A stretch of 15,473 nucleotides of DNA from Acidimicrobiia bacterium (GCA_022865365.1 JALHSW010000220.1:1-15473); one strand, 5' to 3'. Shown: positions 1-5,721, counted from the stretch's first letter. Notes: a model not told the origin generated them from the letters alone. A program made the numbers and translations.

Positions 1-1044
1 GAGCTGGCGCGCCTCGTCCTCGAGGCCGACGACCAGGGCAGCGAGACCGTCGGCGAGCTCCTCGAGCGGTGGTTCGAGATCGCCGCTCCCTCGTGGACGC
101 CCTGGACCGTGGTCCAGCACCGCAGCGTGCTCGACCGGCACCTGATCCCTCGCCTGGGCGACGTACCCGTTCGTCACCTCGGGGTGCACGACGTGGACGT
201 CCTGTACTCGCAGCTGCGAAAGGGCGGCGGTGAGGGAGGCGGGCCGCTCACGCCGGCGACGGTGCGCCGCATCCATGCTGTGCTGCGACGAGCGCTCCAA
301 CAGGCGCTTCGCTGGGGTTGGCTGACCACGAACCCCGCCGCGCTCGCCACGCTTCCGAAGATCACCGCGGCCGAGATCGTCCCGCCGAGCTCCGCCGACG
401 TTGCTCGCCTCCTGGCGCTCGCCGAGACCGAGGACCTCGACTTCCACTGCTACCTGAGAGTCGCCGCGTCGACCGGCGCGCGACGCAGCCAGATGTGCGG
501 GCTCCAGTGGCGCGACCTCGACCTCGCCGGTCGCTCGATCCTGTTCGCCCGCGGCATTGTCGACGGGCCGAACGGCGTCGTGCTCAAGGACACGAAGAGC
601 GGGCGCGCCTACCGGGCCGCGATCGACGACTCGCTCGTCGAGCTGCTCACCAAGCACCGAGCGCGGTCGGAAGCGCGCGCGGCTGCTGGCGGCGTCGAGA
701 TCGTCACGAGCGGCTTCGTGTTCTCGTATGAGGCCGACGCGTCGCGTCCGTGGCGTCCCGATGGCGTGACGAACCGCTTCGGCCGTCTCCGGCGTGCTGC
801 TGGCCTCGAGAGCGTCCGGTTGCACGACCTACGCCACTACGTTGCGACTGCGCTCCTCGCGGCCGGCGTGCCCGTCACGACGGTGGCGGGCCGTCTCGGC
901 CACGCGCGGGCCTCAACGACCTTGAATGTCTACGCGCACTTCGTCGCAGCGACCGACCACCACGCCGCGGATGTCCTTGGTGCGCTCCTCACATCCGCGT
1001 CAGCTCCGGACCCGGAAGAGCGCGGCGCACCAAGGTCTCCGTAG
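1..1044 (+). CDS. Tyrosine site-specific recombinase (integrase), N-terminus cut by window edge
   Basis: The protein is a phage/island-type tyrosine integrase that cuts and rejoins DNA at att sites. The open frame runs from base 1, so the true start lies to the left; a GTG at 109 is only an internal codon. The visible first 36 codons belong to the SAM-like core-binding domain (TVGELLERWF), which continues to about residue 110. The catalytic domain follows, and counted from base 1 all expected residues are present: Arg161 in TGARR, Lys199 in DTKSG, His275 and Arg278 in HDLRH, His301 in LGHAR and nucleophile Tyr311 in NVYAHF. The stop is TAG at 1042. The gene appears intact as far as visible. 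It is probably the recombinase of element A, although the nearest att-like core is almost 2 kb away, farther than usual. Confidence 0.93.
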   Translation, partial: ELARLVLEADDQGSETVGELLERWFEIAAPSWTPWTVVQHRSVLDRHLIPRLGDVPVRHLGVHDVDVLYSQLRKGGGEGGGPLTPATVRRIHAVLRRALQQALRWGWLTTNPAALATLPKITAAEIVPPSSADVARLLALAETEDLDFHCYLRVAASTGARRSQMCGLQWRDLDLAGRSILFARGIVDGPNGVVLKDTKSGRAYRAAIDDSLVELLTKHRARSEARAAAGGVEIVTSGFVFSYEADASRPWRPDGVTNRFGRLRRAAGLESVRLHDLRHYVATALLAAGVPVTTVAGRLGHARASTTLNVYAHFVAATDHHAADVLGALLTSASAPDPEERGAPRSP

Positions 1045-1513
1045 TTCGTCAATCTGAATCATCGGAAGAGCGACGCCGCTTCCAGCACGACGACCACGCA
1101 CAGCACGATCGCAAGTGCGAGACCCAAGGTCCGGAGGTAAGCCGGCCAGGGGTCGCGTCGCCGTCCGAACAGGGGCGACTTCATGCCGCCTTGCGCTCCC
1201 ACGTCTCCAACACTTCCACAGGCTGGGTGAGCGAGAGCGGAGGCCAGAGCGAAGCGGAGGCCTTCGCTGGGACTCCCTGGGAGTTGATGAGCGAGCCCTC
1301 CCGACTCCGCGGAGACCGGAGCGGGAGTGGTGCGAACTCCCTGCCTATTCAGGTCATCGCCCGAAGGGCGTGACCTGAATAGGTGTATGCGGAGGGTTGG
1401 CTCCGCGGGACGAGGTGGGAGTGGGCGCAGTGCTTGACTAGACGGCGCCGGGGGCGGGTCTCGCGTTGAAGTTCGGCGTTCTCGACGCGTCGCGTACCGC
1501 CGCCTGACAGAGT
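1045..1513. other. Gene-free stretch after the integrase
   Basis: No convincing coding sequence is seen on either strand. The short open frames here are rich in Arg, Pro and Ser, as expected of chance frames in high-GC DNA. Apart from the hairpin at 1344-1383 it contains a small dyad (ACTCCC-T-GGGAGT at 1272-1284) and two copies of GCGGAGGCC at 1237 and 1254. It may hold the promoter of the next gene, but no clear box is visible. Confidence 0.5.
1344..1383. terminator. Strong inverted repeat downstream of integrase (terminator or att-like dyad)
   Basis: Two perfect 13-base arms (CCTATTCAGGTCA at 1344-1356 and its complement at 1371-1383) enclose a further CGCCC/GGGCG stem and a GAA loop, with one bulged T at 1357. 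That gives about 18 base pairs. No T-run follows on either side, so it is not a textbook intrinsic terminator, although actinobacterial terminators often lack one. It lies 300 bases after the integrase stop and 130 bases before the next gene. It could end integrase transcription or serve as a protein-binding dyad. Confidence 0.6.
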
Positions 1514-2074
1514 GTGGCGATGAGGATGTTCAAGGGCGGACCGAGTGCGCGCTATGGAACCATCCGGCGCCCGATACCTGGCACGTTCCATTGGGCTGAT
1601 CCCCCGAAATCGAAGAAGGATGTCGCTGTCTGGTCCACGATGATCGAGGACTTCCTCGCGGCAATGCCGCAGGCCGCAGCCTTGAAAAGCCCACCGCTGG
1701 ACGCGGTGATGCTGAGCGAGGTCGGCGACGTGCAGCGAATTGAGAACGCCATCGTCGAGCAGTTCGACGGCTGGGTTGGGAACTCGATTGCCGCGGACGA
1801 AGCGGAGCTAAGGAGATGGGTCGAGTCCAGATTTCGTCTTGGCTGGTACGTCGCTCACCTCGAAGAAGCCAGCGGTCTTGCCAGGCTGGGGAAGAGCGAG
1901 ACTCACTACGACTTCGCACTGGGCTCTATCTGGTCGAAGACGGCTACTCCAACCGAGGTGATCATTCCTGCTGGCCTCGCGGGCGATGCTGGCTACTTCT
2001 TCGGAAGATCGCACGACGCCGCTGCGATGGTCTCGAGCATCGCCCATTGGGAGATCGACGCCCTCCGCGGGTGA
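1514..2074 (+). CDS. Hypothetical protein, 186 aa, cargo of element A
   Basis: I do not recognise this protein. It has balanced composition, several Trp, Tyr and Phe residues, and no signal peptide or membrane segment, so it is probably a soluble cytoplasmic protein. Features include an N-terminal basic stretch (MFKGGPSARYGTIRRP), HWADPPKSKKD, an acidic helix-like middle (DVQRIENAIVEQFDGW), and RFRLGWYVAHLEEASGLARLG. Possible starts are GTG 1514, ATG 1520 or ATG 1526; no strong ribosome-binding site decides among them. The stop is TGA at 2072. It converges with the MazF-type toxin gene, 77 bases away. Its amino-acid mix makes it far more plausible than the overlapping frames. Being between an integrase and a toxin-antitoxin pair, it may be accessory or defence-related cargo, but nothing in the sequence fixes a function. 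Confidence 0.6.
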   Translation: MAMRMFKGGPSARYGTIRRPIPGTFHWADPPKSKKDVAVWSTMIEDFLAAMPQAAALKSPPLDAVMLSEVGDVQRIENAIVEQFDGWVGNSIAADEAELRRWVESRFRLGWYVAHLEEASGLARLGKSETHYDFALGSIWSKTATPTEVIIPAGLAGDAGYFFGRSHDAAAMVSSIAHWEIDALRG

Positions 2075-2151
2075 ACGAGGACGAGAGCGTCGAGTCGCAC
2101 GACGCCCGAGTGGCGTATTCATCCCGTTGGCAGGTCTTGAGGGTGGGTTTG

Positions 2152-2493
2152 CTATCCCAGGTGTAAGACCTCTCGGAGCGCAACGTCGATGAAGTCAAGA
2201 TCCGCTTGGCCGAGTGACCCGAGTTGTCCCTGGAGGAGTGACGCTTCGATCGTCTGAAGCCGCCCGGTTCGTACCGTCGACGGGGCGAGCAAACCCGCGC
2301 TCTCCCAATCGGTGAGTGGTACGTCGCCGACACCTGGCGCGATCAATCGGGCGCGGCGGCTCGTCACCATCGCGACGATGAGATCCGGACCCTGGTTGAA
2401 GGTTTCGCCGGAGACGACACACACGGGGCGTCGCTTCGATTCGCCAAGGTCCGCGTAGAGGAACGGGGCCAGGAAGAGATCTCCCCGCTGCAC
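2152..2493 (-). CDS. PemK/MazF-family toxin
   Basis: This is a type II toxin of the MazF/PemK family, known as small SH3-like endoribonucleases that cut mRNA or other RNA and are neutralised by a cognate antitoxin. The 113-aa protein starts VQRGDLFLAPF and follows the family pattern: RGD near the start, KRRPVCVVSG, then MVTSR, GDVPLTDWESAGLLAPSTVRTGRLQTIE, and a C-terminal helix ending ALREVLHLG. GTG at 2493 is chosen because the RGD strand begins the family fold and it lies 8 bases past the antitoxin stop. The frame could extend to 2571, but that would overlap the antitoxin heavily. It is cotranscribed with and downstream of the antitoxin gene, and faces the 1514-2074 gene. Confidence 0.87.
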   Translation of the reverse strand: MQRGDLFLAPFLYADLGESKRRPVCVVSGETFNQGPDLIVAMVTSRRARLIAPGVGDVPLTDWESAGLLAPSTVRTGRLQTIEASLLQGQLGSLGQADLDFIDVALREVLHLG

Positions 2494-2501
2494 TGGCTGC
2501 G

Positions 2502-2831
2502 CTATGCCTCGTCGTAGATGCGGTCCTCGACCGAGTCCCAGTCGGCGACGAGTGTCGCCCTGGGCGCCCACGCGGGACGTGCCCAGCCGATGAGCTCCTC
2601 GCGAAGCTTCCAGAGGTCGCGCTCCGCATCTTGGACTTCAGTCTGGGCCGCTGCCATGGCATCGGCGTCGTGGACCGTCGCGTCATGATTCGGACCAAGC
2701 GCGCCGCCGAGGAACGGCTCGTAATTCTTCGTCGCCTGGCGGAGCCGGCGAAACGCCAGCTCAAGGCGTTCGCGGTCGGCGGGAGCGAGTTCTTCCACCG
2801 ACCGAGGCGAACGGTTCGCGGACGTGCTCAT
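2502..2831 (-). CDS. Putative antitoxin partner of the MazF/PemK toxin
   Basis: The 109-aa acidic, helix-rich protein is encoded directly upstream of the toxin with an 8-base gap, the usual antitoxin-first order. The N-terminal two thirds look like long helices (ADRERLELAFRRLRQATKNY and QTEVQDAERDLWKLREEL, the latter possibly coiled coil). The C-terminus, WAPRATLVADWDSVEDRIYDEA, looks like the flexible acidic tail many antitoxins lay over a toxin surface, with the DW..xED.IYD pattern. No ribbon-helix-helix or AbrB DNA-binding motif is evident. ATG 2831 is supported by a TANNNT box six bases upstream. The role rests on gene order and tail character; I cannot assign a named antitoxin family. 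Confidence 0.75.
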   Translation of the reverse strand: MSTSANRSPRSVEELAPADRERLELAFRRLRQATKNYEPFLGGALGPNHDATVHDADAMAAAQTEVQDAERDLWKLREELIGWARPAWAPRATLVADWDSVEDRIYDEA

Positions 2832-2837
2832 GCCTCA

Positions 2838-2860
2838 ACGTTACCTGTGTTTGTGACACG
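2838..2860 (-). promoter_or_regulatory. Antitoxin promoter: -10 box with dyad operator candidate
   Basis: Read on the minus strand, TAACGT (2843-2838) lies six bases before the antitoxin ATG, the spacing of leaderless actinobacterial promoters. Just upstream, 2847-2859 carries the dyad GTGT-N5-ACAC. A dyad against the -10 region is where a toxin-antitoxin complex would be expected to repress its own operon. The -35 is not recognisable. The boxes are seen; their function is inferred. Confidence 0.4.
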
Positions 2861-2981
2861 ATCAGGTCTGCCAATCCATCGATCGCAATCGGGTCGGCGG
2901 GCACGGGACGGCGGGAAGCTCCCGGAGGCGTTAGCTGCGCACATGGACTGGACGGTACGGGGCGACACGACCTTGGCCGGA

Positions 2982-3026
2982 TTGCCAAGGTGAGGGTCGC
3001 GGGTTCGAATCCCGTCGTCCGCTCCA
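2982..3026 (+). pseudogene. 3' half of tRNA-Gly(GCC), attachment-site core
   Basis: The segment reads as a tRNA from the anticodon loop to CCA: loop TTGCCAA (anticodon GCC) at 2982-2988, anticodon-stem strand GGTGA, variable loop, T-stem GCGGG, T-loop TTCGAAT at 3004-3010, T-stem CCCGT, acceptor strand CGTCCGC, discriminator T and encoded CCA at 3024-3026. No matching 5' acceptor (GCGGACG) or D-arm precedes it, so it cannot make a tRNA. Such halves, beginning at the anticodon loop, are typical displaced tRNA ends left by tyrosine-integrase insertion. Tyrosine integrases are known to cross over in anticodon or T loops. A weakly similar 5' region at 2937-2975 is discussed as a finding. Confidence 0.88.
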
Positions 3027-3040
3027 CGCAAATGTGCAGG

Positions 3041-3064
3041 TCAGGGGCCTAAACGGGCCCCTGA
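3041..3064 (+). terminator. Hairpin following the tRNA-Gly half (terminator)
   Basis: TCAGGGGCC (3041-3049) pairs perfectly with GGCCCCTGA (3056-3064) across a six-base TAAACG loop. It lies 15 bases after the CCA end. A GC-rich 9-bp stem just after a tRNA is the expected tRNA terminator, here with only a weak T stretch. It supports the idea that this 3' half came with its own downstream sequence. Confidence 0.65.
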
Positions 3065-3189
3065 TTCGCGTTCCGGAAGGCCACGATTTGGCCTCCTGTC
3101 CGCAAAGAGTCCGCGAGATTCTGAGGGACCGCGTTCTGAAACGTCGCATCGAGCGCGTCGGCCAGCTCTGAATCGGACTGGGATCGGCG
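3049..3189 (-). pseudogene. Possible C-terminal remnant of an unidentified protein
   Basis: A minus-strand frame runs up to a TAG at 3049-3051, inside the tRNA terminator hairpin. It encodes SELADALDATFQNAV then QNLADSLRTGGQIVAF and RNANQGPV. The residue mix (Gln, Asn, Asp, Glu, few Arg or Pro) is unlike the surrounding chance frames. It is cut at about 3190 by the likely left end of the IS fragment. A gene ending next to an att core is often the integrase of the element, so it may be the tail of a lost element-B integrase; no catalytic motif remains to prove it. Confidence 0.3.
3097..3118. repeat. GTCCGCG-type iterons near left core (arm-site candidate)
   Basis: Two units, GTCCGCA (3098-3104) and GTCCGCG (3109-3115), are spaced exactly 11 bases, one helical turn. 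The 22-base block 3097-3118 matches 4438-4459 at 20 of 22 positions in the same orientation. Its place about 100 bases inside the core repeat is where integrase arm-type binding sites are found. The reading is inference. Confidence 0.5.
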
Positions 3190-3503
3190 TGTGCTCCTGA
3201 CCTTGGAAACGAGGATGATGGAGCATGGCAACTTCAGGTACGCGGCGGAGGCCGCAGAAGTATCCGGTCGAGCTGCGTGAGCGAGCGGTCCGGATGGTGT
3301 TGGAGATTCGTGAGGAGACCGGCGAGCGGCACGGGACGATCACGCGTGTCGCCCGCGAGCTCGGTGTCGGTCGGGAGTGGTTGCGGCACTGGGTGAATCA
3401 GGCCGAGGTCGACTCGGGTCGGCGGCCAGGGATGTCGACGGTGGATGCGCAGCGGATCGCGCAGCTCGAACGCGAGAACAAGGAGCTGCGCCGGGCGAAC
3501 GAC
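3190..3503 (+). pseudogene. Truncated IS3-family transposase OrfA (IS fragment)
   Basis: From ATG 3225 the frame encodes an IS3-type OrfA: RRRPQKYPVELRERAVRMVLE, a helix-turn-helix (ITRVARELGVGREWLRHWVNQA, about residues 39-60) and a leucine-zipper-like segment (AQRIAQLERENKELRRAN, residues 75-92). Homology fades after residue 92, where intact OrfA proteins continue into a short tail and a frameshift into OrfB. The frame instead runs in phase through unrelated residues into MntA. No OrfB and no right inverted repeat are seen. The left end may be near the TGTGCTCCTGACC starting at 3190, since IS3 ends begin with TG. GGAG lies just upstream of the ATG. The copy is not able to transpose alone. 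Confidence 0.82.
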
Positions 3504-3631
3504 ATGGCGATGACCTTCACGATACGCCCGCAAGCCCGCCTCGACGGCGGCTGGTGGCCTCAGGCCCCTCGCATCGAAGGTCGAGCGTCGTCCGGGCGAT
3601 GGGTGGGCGGGTTGCCCGAGGTGGCGTCCTC

Positions 3632-3644
3632 TAGCCTGGTGACC
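3632..3644 (+). promoter_or_regulatory. Leaderless-type -10 box for mntA
   Basis: TAGCCT (3632-3637) stands seven bases before the mntA ATG at 3645, fitting the TANNNT leaderless pattern common in actinobacteria. No convincing -35 is seen. It would let mntA-hepT be transcribed independently of the IS fragment upstream. Confidence 0.4.
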
Positions 3645-3944
3645 ATGACCCTTCCCGGCCTGGACGTCGACGCGGCGAAGCTTCGCGACGTATGCGGGCG
3701 CTACGGGGTGTCGAGACTCGAAGTCTTCGGGTCGGTTGGCCGAGGCGAAGCAAATCCCGGGAGCGACATCGATGTCCTCTACGAGCTCGCGCCGGGCGCT
3801 CGCCTCGGTTGGAACATCGAGACGCTCGCTGACGAGCTGTCGGTGCTTCTGGGTCGGCGCGTCGATCTGATCTCGCGCAATTCGCTCCACGAGCAGTTGC
3901 GTGCCCGGGTACTCGCCGAGGCGCGCCCGTTGTATGCAGCGTGA
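3645..3944 (+). CDS. mntA: MntA-type minimal nucleotidyltransferase antitoxin
   Basis: This 99-aa MNT-domain protein carries the GSX10DXD signature (Gly29-Ser30 ... Asp41-Ile-Asp43) and a third acidic residue in RRVDLIS (Asp74), so the metal and nucleotide site looks complete. In characterised MntA-HepT systems the MNT protein is the antitoxin and adenylylates a tyrosine of the HEPN toxin. Its stop overlaps the start of the HepT gene by 11 bases, implying translational coupling. ATG 3645 is chosen because the MNT fold starts there and a TANNNT box precedes it; the open frame extends back in phase to the IS orfA start at 3225, so a fused product is possible but unlikely. MNT-domain annotation is secure; the antitoxin role follows from the neighbour. 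Confidence 0.9.
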   Translation: MTLPGLDVDAAKLRDVCGRYGVSRLEVFGSVGRGEANPGSDIDVLYELAPGARLGWNIETLADELSVLLGRRVDLISRNSLHEQLRARVLAEARPLYAA

Positions 3945-4290
3945 TCTGCTCCTGCTCGCGGAGATGATCGAGGCGGCTGAGCGCGCCCAGTCGCTCGTCG
4001 CGGGAGCCGACCTCGCCACGGTGACCGCGGACCTCCAGCGTCGGGAAGCATTGCTCTGGAACTTCACCGTCCTCGGCGAGGCGGCGGCCCAGCTGGACGA
4101 TCGCGTGACGGGGCAATTTCCCGAAGTTCCTTGGACCCAGCCGATCGGGCTTCGGAACCGCATCGTCCATGGCTACTGGTCCATCGACATGGAGATCCTG
4201 CACACCACGGCGACAGATCTCCTTCCGGGATTCGTCGAGCAGCTCCGCAGGGTCGTCGAAGCTCTGGGCGCCGACGAGGACGGCACCTGA
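3934..4290 (+). CDS. hepT: HepT-like HEPN ribonuclease toxin
   Basis: The 118-aa all-helical protein is a HEPN-domain (HepT/DUF86-like) toxin. It contains the motif RX4HXY as Arg74-NRIV-His79-Gly-Tyr81. In HEPN RNases the Arg and His are catalytic, and in known HepT toxins the Tyr is the residue adenylylated by MntA. The helix DLQRREALLWNFTVLGEAAAQL matches the conserved region before the motif. ATG 3934 is chosen because it overlaps the mntA stop and starts with MQRDLLLLAEMIEAAE, as HepT proteins do; a start at 3901 would add residues not typical of the family. The pair is cargo of the att-bounded segment, where such systems help stabilise mobile DNA or act against phages. Confidence 0.9.
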   Translation: MQRDLLLLAEMIEAAERAQSLVAGADLATVTADLQRREALLWNFTVLGEAAAQLDDRVTGQFPEVPWTQPIGLRNRIVHGYWSIDMEILHTTATDLLPGFVEQLRRVVEALGADEDGT

Positions 4291-4427
4291 GGCCGGTCGC
4301 GAGCGACGACTGCCCCACAGGAGCCGGCGGCACTGACCGCGCGCTGACGATCACGCCGACGACGACGTGGTGATGGCCGCGCCAGGCTCGGCGATTCCCG
4401 AAGGTCAGGCCGCCGGTGCATTTCGCG

Positions 4428-4459
4428 GTCCGCGTGCTGTCCGCGAATAGTCCGCGAGA
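4428..4459. repeat. Three GTCCGCG iterons, 11-bp period, near right core
   Basis: GTCCGCG occurs at 4428, 4439 and 4450, exactly 11 bases apart and in the same orientation. The block 4438-4459 matches 3097-3118 at 20 of 22 positions. It lies about 105 bases left of the right core, mirroring the left block about 95 bases right of the left core. Phased repeats of one helical turn suggest cooperative binding by an integrase arm-binding domain, an excisionase or a replication initiator. Confidence 0.6.
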
Positions 4460-4564
4460 CGATGAGATTCGACGCCAAGCGACGCGAGACGTCGAGAGGC
4501 ATAACCGCAGGTCAGGGCCATATTCGCGGTCATCGCCACCAGGCCCCTCGACCCATGTGTCACG

Positions 4565-4600
4565 TTGCCAAGGTGAGGGTCGCGAGCTGCCACCGTCGTC
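4565..4600 (+). repeat. Second tRNA-Gly(GCC) core, decayed 3' half
   Basis: Bases 4565-4584 repeat 2982-3001 exactly, covering the anticodon loop TTGCCAA to the start of the T-stem. Beyond that the tRNA match decays, but CCGTCGTC reappears at 4593-4600, two bases nearer than in the intact 3' half. The preceding TCAC (4560-4563) also fits the 5' strand of a tRNA-Gly anticodon stem. This looks like an older displaced tRNA end under no selection, marking the junction with the chromosome. Confidence 0.75.
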
Positions 4601-4617
4601 GCGGGTAGGAAGGGAAC

Positions 4618-5631
4618 ATGCGTGCATGGCAGGTTCGACATCATGGCGAGCCGCGTGACGCGCTCGTGGCCGTCGAAGTCACCCCGCCGGTTCCGGAGGC
4701 CGGGGAGGTTCGCATTCGCGTGAGCGCGGCCGCGCTGGCGCTCCCGGACGTGCTCATGTGCCGGGGGACGTACGCCCTCACGCCGGCGCCTCCGTTCACG
4801 CCAGGCCAGGAGGTCGCGGGCGTGGTGAGCGCGGTCGGTCCCGGCGTCGGGGTGGAGATCGGCAGCCGCGTCATGGCCGTCACCGCGTTCTACCGCGGCC
4901 ACGGCGGGTTTGCCGACGAGGCGCTCGCGGGGGCCGTCAACACCTACCCGGCGCCCCCGTCGATGTCCGACCGGGACGCTGCGGCATTCCACATCGCGTT
5001 CCAGACCGCGTGGATCGGGCTGATGCGTCGGGGACGGCTTCAGCCGGGTGATCACCTGCTCGTGCTCGGCGCGGCCGGTGGCACCGGCGCGGCGGCGGTG
5101 CAGCTCGGCCGAGCACTCGGTGCTCGCGTGATTGCCGTCGCGGCCGGCGTAGAGAAGGTCGAGTACTGCCGTGGGCTCGGCGCCCACGTCGTGATCGATC
5201 GGCTCGTCGACGGCGTGCCCGAGACCGTCGCCGAAGCCACCGGTGGTCACGGTGTCGATCTTGTCTATGACCCGGTCGGCGGATCCGCCGGCACCGAAGC
5301 GTTGCGGTGTGTCGCCAACGGGGGTGGCCTCCTCGCCGTTGGCTTCGCGAGCGGTGAATGGCCCGACCTCGCGGTCCGCGATCTGGTCACCCGCAACTGT
5401 TCGATCATGGGCGTCTTTGCCGGTGCGTACACGCGAGACGAGCATGATGAGATGCATCGTGAGCTCCTCGCACTCGTCGATGGCGGTGACGTGAGCGTTC
5501 CCGTGCACCGCACCGTCGACTTCGACGACATCCCGGCCGCCCTCGAAGAGCTCGCCCAGGCGCGGACACTCGGACGGACGGTTGCCCTGGTGTCCGCGGC
5601 GTCTCACGACGAACGTGCTGCCCGAAGGTAG
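4618..5631 (+). CDS. Quinone oxidoreductase-type zinc-independent dehydrogenase (MDR family)
   Basis: The 337-aa protein is a medium-chain dehydrogenase/reductase, probably using NADPH to reduce quinones or enones in the cytoplasm. The N-terminal GroES-like domain has PGQEVAGVVSAVG (residues 62-74), where the zinc-binding GHE of alcohol dehydrogenases is GQE, so no catalytic zinc is expected. The Rossmann domain has the AAGGTG nucleotide loop (152-157) followed by GAAAVQLGRALGARVIAVA, and later DLVYDPVGG. The length is typical. ATG 4618 follows an AGGAAGG ribosome-binding site, and the protein begins MRAWQV as relatives do. It is the first chromosomal gene after the tRNA-Gly insertion zone and appears monocistronic. 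The substrate cannot be named from sequence. Confidence 0.9.
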   Translation: MRAWQVRHHGEPRDALVAVEVTPPVPEAGEVRIRVSAAALALPDVLMCRGTYALTPAPPFTPGQEVAGVVSAVGPGVGVEIGSRVMAVTAFYRGHGGFADEALAGAVNTYPAPPSMSDRDAAAFHIAFQTAWIGLMRRGRLQPGDHLLVLGAAGGTGAAAVQLGRALGARVIAVAAGVEKVEYCRGLGAHVVIDRLVDGVPETVAEATGGHGVDLVYDPVGGSAGTEALRCVANGGGLLAVGFASGEWPDLAVRDLVTRNCSIMGVFAGAYTRDEHDEMHRELLALVDGGDVSVPVHRTVDFDDIPAALEELAQARTLGRTVALVSAASHDERAARR

Positions 5632-5700
5632 GGGTCGCCCTTCGCTCGGCTGGCGCAGTGGGTGGTGTCGTGGGCGGGGAGTGGTGTTGCCCCGTTGTCG

Positions 5701-5720
5701 CGCCGTGATACATCACGGCG
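5701..5720. terminator. Near-perfect dyad between convergent genes
   Basis: CGCCGTGATACATCACGGCG is symmetric with 9-base arms; as a hairpin it gives an 8-bp stem with a TACA loop. It lies 70 bases after the dehydrogenase stop and just beyond the minus-strand relic ending at 5722, so a bidirectional terminator is the best reading. An operator is possible. Confidence 0.5.
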
Positions 5721-5721
5721 G

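Larger units (their letters stand above)
1..2981. mobile_element. Integrative element A, right part (left end outside window)
   Basis: The stretch holds an integrase gene, an unrecognised protein and a toxin-antitoxin pair, and ends exactly where a displaced 3' half of tRNA-Gly begins. This is the usual layout of a genomic island integrated by a tyrosine recombinase at a tRNA gene. The boundary at 2981/2982 is seen in the sequence. Assigning everything to its left to one element is inference, because the other end and the intact tRNA lie outside the window. Confidence 0.55.
2982..4600. mobile_element. Putative element B bounded by tRNA-Gly att repeats (1.6 kb)
   Basis: The interval is flanked by direct copies of the 20-base block TTGCCAAGGTGAGGGTCGCG (2982-3001 and 4565-4584), which is the anticodon loop and following part of tRNA-Gly(GCC). 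Inside each end, about 100 bases from the core, is a near-identical 22-base block built on GTCCGCG units 11 bases apart. Contents are an IS3-type orfA fragment and the MntA-HepT pair; no integrase gene is intact. It looks like a small or internally reduced integrative element that now depends on another integrase, or can no longer move. The flanking repeats are direct observation; the element status is inference. Confidence 0.6.
4291..4617. other. Gene-free right end of element B and promoter region of 4618 gene
   Basis: No convincing gene is seen. The stretch contains the GTCCGCG iterons at 4428-4459, a second GCAGGTCAGGG-like segment at 4508-4520 similar to 3036-3049, and the second tRNA-Gly core at 4565-4584. 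A Shine-Dalgarno-like AGGAAGG lies shortly before ATG 4618. Confidence 0.5.

Noticed and set aside
2761..3149. Minus-strand frames reading GFEPATLTLA, GIRTRDPHLG and RRDSNPRPSPWQ
   Set aside because: These are translations of the antisense of the tRNA-Gly 3' half in three frames, a familiar artefact in databases, not proteins.
4438..4459. CRISPR-like array at the GTCCGCG repeats
   Set aside because: Units are 7 bases at 11-base period with no unique spacers of CRISPR length and no cas genes nearby.
4405..5607. 400-aa minus-strand frame
   Set aside because: It is the antisense of the quinone-oxidoreductase gene plus the att region; its composition is that of a shadow frame.
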